The position numbers and the translations under genes were made by a program. A stretch of DNA of 15,765 nucleotides from Geobacter sp. (GTDB lineage Bacteria > Desulfobacterota > Desulfuromonadia > Geobacterales > Geobacteraceae). Below the pieces are notes generated by a model. It was not told the DNA's origin and did not search any database. It saw only the letters and a list, made by a program, of their open reading frames with translations. Positions 12,127 through 15,765 of this stretch are shown piece by piece. Positions within the stretch are counted from its first letter, which is position 1. Every line of letters starts with the position of its first letter. The DNA is taken from positions 180 through 15,944 of the forward strand of contig DNJC01000085.1 in the NCBI GenBank assembly GCA_003490025.1, written 5' to 3'.

Positions 12127-13362
12127 TTAGAAAAATTCGCCGAACCACTCCTTCATCCTGCGGCTCACCCGACGGAACACCGTGTCGTCGCTTTGCTGGG
12201 TCGGGAACTCATGAGCGTTGACGTTTTTCGAGCCGTACACGACCAGGCCGACGCCGGTGGCGTAAACCGGTGAATTAACGACGTCGATCAGGCCGCCGAT
12301 CCTCTGCGGCAGGCCGCGGCGGACCGGGAGGTTGAAGATCTGCTCGGCTAGTTCCGGCATACCCTCGAGGATGGTGCTCCCGCCGGTGATGACCACGCCC
12401 GAGGCGATCATGTCCTCGAGGCCGCTCTTCACGATCTCGCGGTTCACCAGGGTGAAGATCTCCTCGACGCGCGGCTCGAGGATCTCGCACAGTAGCTGCC
12501 TGGAGAGGACGCGCGGCTTGCGGCCGCCGACGCTCGGGACCTCTATGGTCTCGTCTTTTCCGACCAGCGAGGAGAGGCAGCAGCCGTACTTCTGCTTGAT
12601 ACGCTCCGCCTCGGCCATCGGGGTCCGCAGGCCGACCGCTATGTCGTTGGTGAGATGGTTGCCGCCAAGCGACAGCACCGAGGTGTGCTTGATGGCGCCG
12701 TCGACGAAGATGGCGATGTCGGTGGTGCCGCCGCCGATGTCCACCAGGGCCACGCCGAGTTCCTTCTCGTCGGCCGAGAGGACCGCCTCGGAGGAGGAGA
12801 GCTGTTCGAGGACGATGTCGGCCACCTCGAGCCCGGCGCGGTTGCAGGACTTGACGATGTTCTGGGCGCTCGCCACGGCGCCGGTGACGATGTGCACCTT
12901 CGCCTCAAGCCGGACGCCGCTCATGCCGAGCGGTTCGCGGATGCCGTCCTGGTCGTCGATGATGAATTCCTGGGGCAGGATGTGGATCACCTCGCGGTCC
13001 ATCGGGATCGCGATCGCCTTGGCAGCCTCGATGACGCGCTTCACGTCCTCCGGGGAAACCTCGCGGTTCTTGATGGCGATGACCCCCTGGGAGTTGAACC
13101 CCTTGATGTGCCCGCCGGCGATTCCCGCGTAGACCGACTTGATCTCGCAGCCGGCCATCAGCTCCGCTTCCTCGATCGCCTTCTTGATCGCGGAGACGGT
13201 GCTCTCGATGTTGATCACCACACCTTTCCTGAGCCCCTTGGAGGGACTGGTCCCGATGCCGACGATGTCTATCCCGTCTTCCGTTACGGCCCCCACGATG
13301 GCGCAGATCTTGGTAGTACCGATATCGAGACCTACGATGAGATTGTCCCTTCTTCCTGACAT
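12127..13362 (-). CDS. ftsA: FtsA, actin-like membrane anchor of the Z-ring
   Basis: FtsA is an ATP-binding actin homologue that tethers FtsZ to the inner membrane and signals to the later division proteins. The 411-residue sequence opens with the phosphate-1 motif LIVGLDIGTTKICAIVG, has the SHS2 (1C) subdomain around residues 85-165, phosphate-2 LVDIGGGTTDIAIF and the adenosine motif VVITGGSTILEGM. It ends with FRRVSRRMKEWFGEFF, the amphipathic membrane-targeting helix. Length and order are normal for the family. It starts 15 bases after the ftsQ stop, with a purine-rich GGGGGG stretch (CCCCCC on the + strand near 13366-13372) as ribosome site, so it is co-transcribed with ftsQ. Confidence 0.97.
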   Translation of the reverse strand: MSGRRDNLIVGLDIGTTKICAIVGAVTEDGIDIVGIGTSPSKGLRKGVVINIESTVSAIKKAIEEAELMAGCEIKSVYAGIAGGHIKGFNSQGVIAIKNREVSPEDVKRVIEAAKAIAIPMDREVIHILPQEFIIDDQDGIREPLGMSGVRLEAKVHIVTGAVASAQNIVKSCNRAGLEVADIVLEQLSSSEAVLSADEKELGVALVDIGGGTTDIAIFVDGAIKHTSVLSLGGNHLTNDIAVGLRTPMAEAERIKQKYGCCLSSLVGKDETIEVPSVGGRKPRVLSRQLLCEILEPRVEEIFTLVNREIVKSGLEDMIASGVVITGGSTILEGMPELAEQIFNLPVRRGLPQRIGGLIDVVNSPVYATGVGLVVYGSKNVNAHEFPTQQSDDTVFRRVSRRMKEWFGEFF

Positions 13363-13377
13363 GCTCCCCCCCTTTTC

Positions 13378-14202
13378 CTACACTTTTTTCACTATAATTT
13401 TGTCGTTGTAGTCCAAATCTATGTAATCGAGCGCCTGCATCTGCGGCTGAAGATCCTTATATACGCCGGCGAAGCGTTCCAGTTTCTCCGGGAACCCGCC
13501 GTTGCCGAGCTTCACCGGGACCCCTCCCTGCACTGTGAACAGCGTGAAGCCGTACCCCTTGTCGTAGTGGATCTCGGAGACATCGTTCAGGCTGAAGACC
13601 GAAGCCTTTTTCAGGGTCTCTATCAGCTGGAGCGCCGTCTTCAGCGCCTCCTTGCTCCCGGCCGGGTCCTTCTGCAGGTCCTCCTCGTTCACCCCGGTGA
13701 TGAGCGGGTAGTCGAGCCGGTCCCCCTCGATGAGGGACTTGAAGAGGACCCCCTTCTCGTCCAGGTAGTAGAGGCAGCCGACGTTGGCTACCGCCCGCGG
13801 CGAGCGCTCCGTCGCCGATATGGAGATGGTGTGCGGGAAGTAGCGCTTGACCTGGATCTGTTCGAGCCACGGGTTCTTCGAGAGCTGCGCCACGACCCCC
13901 TTGAGGCGCACGCCGAGCATCGAGTCGCCCGGCCTGATGCCGGCAAGGGAGATCATCTCCTCGCGCGACACCCGCGTCAGCGGCGACACCTCGATGGTCT
14001 CCAGGCGGAACAGCGTCGCATGCGAGACGTAGCCGTAGAGTTTCCAGCCGCCGAACCCCAACGCCGAGCAGAGGGCCGCGCCGCCAATACCCCTGGAGAG
14101 CCACTTGAGAATGGGCCCCCAGTTGATCGGCTTACGCTGCTTGGGCGCCTTCTTTACCCTGTTGTGGGACACCCGCTGTTTTTTCGCGTGAAGATCTCGC
14201 AT
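13378..14202 (-). CDS. ftsQ: FtsQ, bitopic divisome protein with POTRA domain
   Basis: FtsQ (DivIB) bridges early and late division proteins in the inner membrane and periplasm. The 274-residue protein has a basic cytoplasmic tail of about 32 residues (NRVKKAPKQRKPINWG), one membrane helix (about 36-52, GIGGAALCSALGFGGWKLYG), and a POTRA domain (about 58-128: FRLETIEVSPLTRVSREEMI, GDSMLGVRLKGV, NPWLEQIQVKRYFPHTISI, ERSPRAVA). The beta domain follows with YLDEKGVLF and ends YIDLDYNDKIIVKKV. The ATG at 14202 has no strong ribosome site, so translation may rely on coupling or a weak site. It lies 60 bases after ddl and 15 before ftsA. Confidence 0.93.
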   Translation of the reverse strand: MRDLHAKKQRVSHNRVKKAPKQRKPINWGPILKWLSRGIGGAALCSALGFGGWKLYGYVSHATLFRLETIEVSPLTRVSREEMISLAGIRPGDSMLGVRLKGVVAQLSKNPWLEQIQVKRYFPHTISISATERSPRAVANVGCLYYLDEKGVLFKSLIEGDRLDYPLITGVNEEDLQKDPAGSKEALKTALQLIETLKKASVFSLNDVSEIHYDKGYGFTLFTVQGGVPVKLGNGGFPEKLERFAGVYKDLQPQMQALDYIDLDYNDKIIVKKV

Positions 14203-14262
14203 TTAGTTACCGTGTGGATTCGATTTCATTACATTCAAATGGCAATTGCCGATTCGGTACTC

Positions 14263-15180
<918 letters not shown>

Positions 15181-15210
15181 CGGCAATCCTCTGCACTTAT
15201 GCTCTTGTCT

Positions 15211-15247
15211 CCTCCCCCCGGAGGGGGGAGGTCGGGAGGGGGGCTGC
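15211..15247. repeat. Palindromic repeat copy 5, upstream of ddl
   Basis: CCTCCCCCC (15211-15219), loop GGA, GGGGGGAGG (15223-15231), followed by TCGGGAGGGGGG. Same family and loop as the copies in the SOS cassette. It sits between ddl and the terminator at 15257-15287, in the only space available for a ddl promoter. Confidence 0.75.
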
Positions 15248-15256
15248 GGGGTACAA

Positions 15257-15287
15257 AAAAGGGAGGGGCGCTTTGCCCCTCCCTTTT
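15257..15287 (-). terminator. Strong hairpin terminator after the NrfJ-like gene
   Basis: AAAAGGGAGGGGC (15257-15269), 5-base loop, GCCCCTCCCTTTT (15275-15287): a perfect 13-bp stem with A/T tracts on both flanks, so it can act in either direction. It lies 25 bases beyond the stop of the minus-strand gene at 15313. Confidence 0.8.
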
Positions 15288-15312
15288 ATCGGAGATCCCT
15301 GTGACGGCGCCG

Positions 15313-15765
15313 CTACTCTTCGTCGATCTGCACTACTCCACGTGAAAAGACGATGTTCTCGAAGGTGCGGTTCAGGCTCTTGCTGGTGAATGCGTGCATG
15401 ATGTTGCCGGGATATACGGTGATGTCGGAGCCGGCCTTCACCTTGGTCGCGGGTATGGCCGCCCAGGTCTGGCGCCCTTCGTTTTCCAGGCAGACGTAGG
15501 TGTACCCGTTGGAGTCCATGCTCTCTACGACCTTTCCCGACAGGACCGGCTGGTACTTAGGCGCCTCCGCTTCGGGCTTGGCCAGGGGAGGGTGGGCCGG
15601 CGGGAGGCCGGGGGCTGCTCCGTCTGCATGGGGCTGTTTCTGCATCGCCGGCATCACGTACGGCTTCCCACCCTTGATCCCGGCGGAGAAGTGGATGTTG
15701 CCGAAATTGCGTCCCAAAATGGTGCTCTTGAAGTCCAGCATGTCTATGCCGGGAACGAGGGCGAG
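15313..15765 (-). CDS. NrfJ-like protein with tandem domains, 5' end outside the window
   Basis: The reading frame stays open to the window edge. The last 75 residues (SGKVVESMDSNGYTYVCLE, GRQTWAAIPATKVKAGSDI, SKSLNRTFENIVFS) match the small periplasmic domain I know from NrfJ-like proteins linked to nitrite/cytochrome metabolism in Geobacter relatives; its function is not established. The first visible residues (LALVPGIDMLDF, STILGRNFGNIHFSAGI) align without gaps to the end of that same domain (YPGNIMHAF, SKSLNRTFENIVFSRGV) at 13 of 27 positions. The gene therefore encodes at least two domain copies joined by a proline-rich linker (GLPPAHPPLAKPEAEAPKY), and the ATG at 15741 is internal. Export signal and true start would lie beyond 15765. 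Confidence 0.7.
   Translation of the reverse strand, partial: LALVPGIDMLDFKSTILGRNFGNIHFSAGIKGGKPYVMPAMQKQPHADGAAPGLPPAHPPLAKPEAEAPKYQPVLSGKVVESMDSNGYTYVCLENEGRQTWAAIPATKVKAGSDITVYPGNIMHAFTSKSLNRTFENIVFSRGVVQIDEE

Overview
The window looks like chromosomal DNA of a Geobacter-type bacterium (Geobacterales, Desulfobacterota). This is inferred from the mostly high-GC coding sequence, the ddl-ftsQ-ftsA-ftsZ order, a lexA/imuB/dnaE2 cassette without imuA, a NrfJ-like protein of a kind I associate with Geobacter, and scattered C-rich/G-rich palindromic repeats. No database search was possible, so genus and species are not claimed.

Region 1 (1-3000) is an eroding defence/toxin-antitoxin island. On the + strand a TumE-like toxin and a TumA-like winged-helix antitoxin form a two-gene operon (179-970). 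A gene-poor stretch follows (971-1390) with a long imperfect inverted repeat and a short transcription unit (promoter 1281-1309, terminator 1345-1378) that looks like a small RNA gene. On the - strand lie a DUF1016/YhcG nuclease remnant fused at a recombination scar to the first 43 codons of a type I restriction specificity gene (hsdS). Next is an Abi_2/AbiF-type HEPN RNase gene with a single-base frameshift (1731-2707), then a structured non-coding stretch ending in a terminator just upstream of the abi start, then a decayed Phd/YefM antitoxin. The RNA-terminator-HEPN toxin layout is the most interesting system here; it resembles type III toxin-antitoxin organisation and the AbiF family from which Cas13 has been proposed to descend.

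Region 2 (3000-8600, + strand) is an SOS mutagenesis cassette: lexA, imuB (a Y-family polymerase fold whose catalytic acidic residues are replaced) and dnaE2. The lexA promoter carries an 8-bp direct repeat in its spacer, a candidate LexA operator. Copies of one palindromic repeat family lie in the lexA leader, in frame inside the LexA hinge, between imuB and dnaE2, and in frame inside the DnaE2 PHP domain. The cassette would supply self-cleaving SOS control, a clamp-binding adaptor and an error-prone replicative-type polymerase.

Region 3 (8606-15765, - strand) holds a membrane-associated hybrid-sensor histidine kinase with a structured leader, then the end of the division/cell-wall cluster, transcribed as ddl, ftsQ, ftsA, ftsZ and closed by a strong terminator. 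Ddl makes the D-Ala-D-Ala peptidoglycan precursor; FtsQ, FtsA and FtsZ build the divisome. Past a terminator and another repeat copy, the window ends inside a NrfJ-like gene with two tandem copies of its domain. I found no tRNA, rRNA, CRISPR array or complete insertion sequence.
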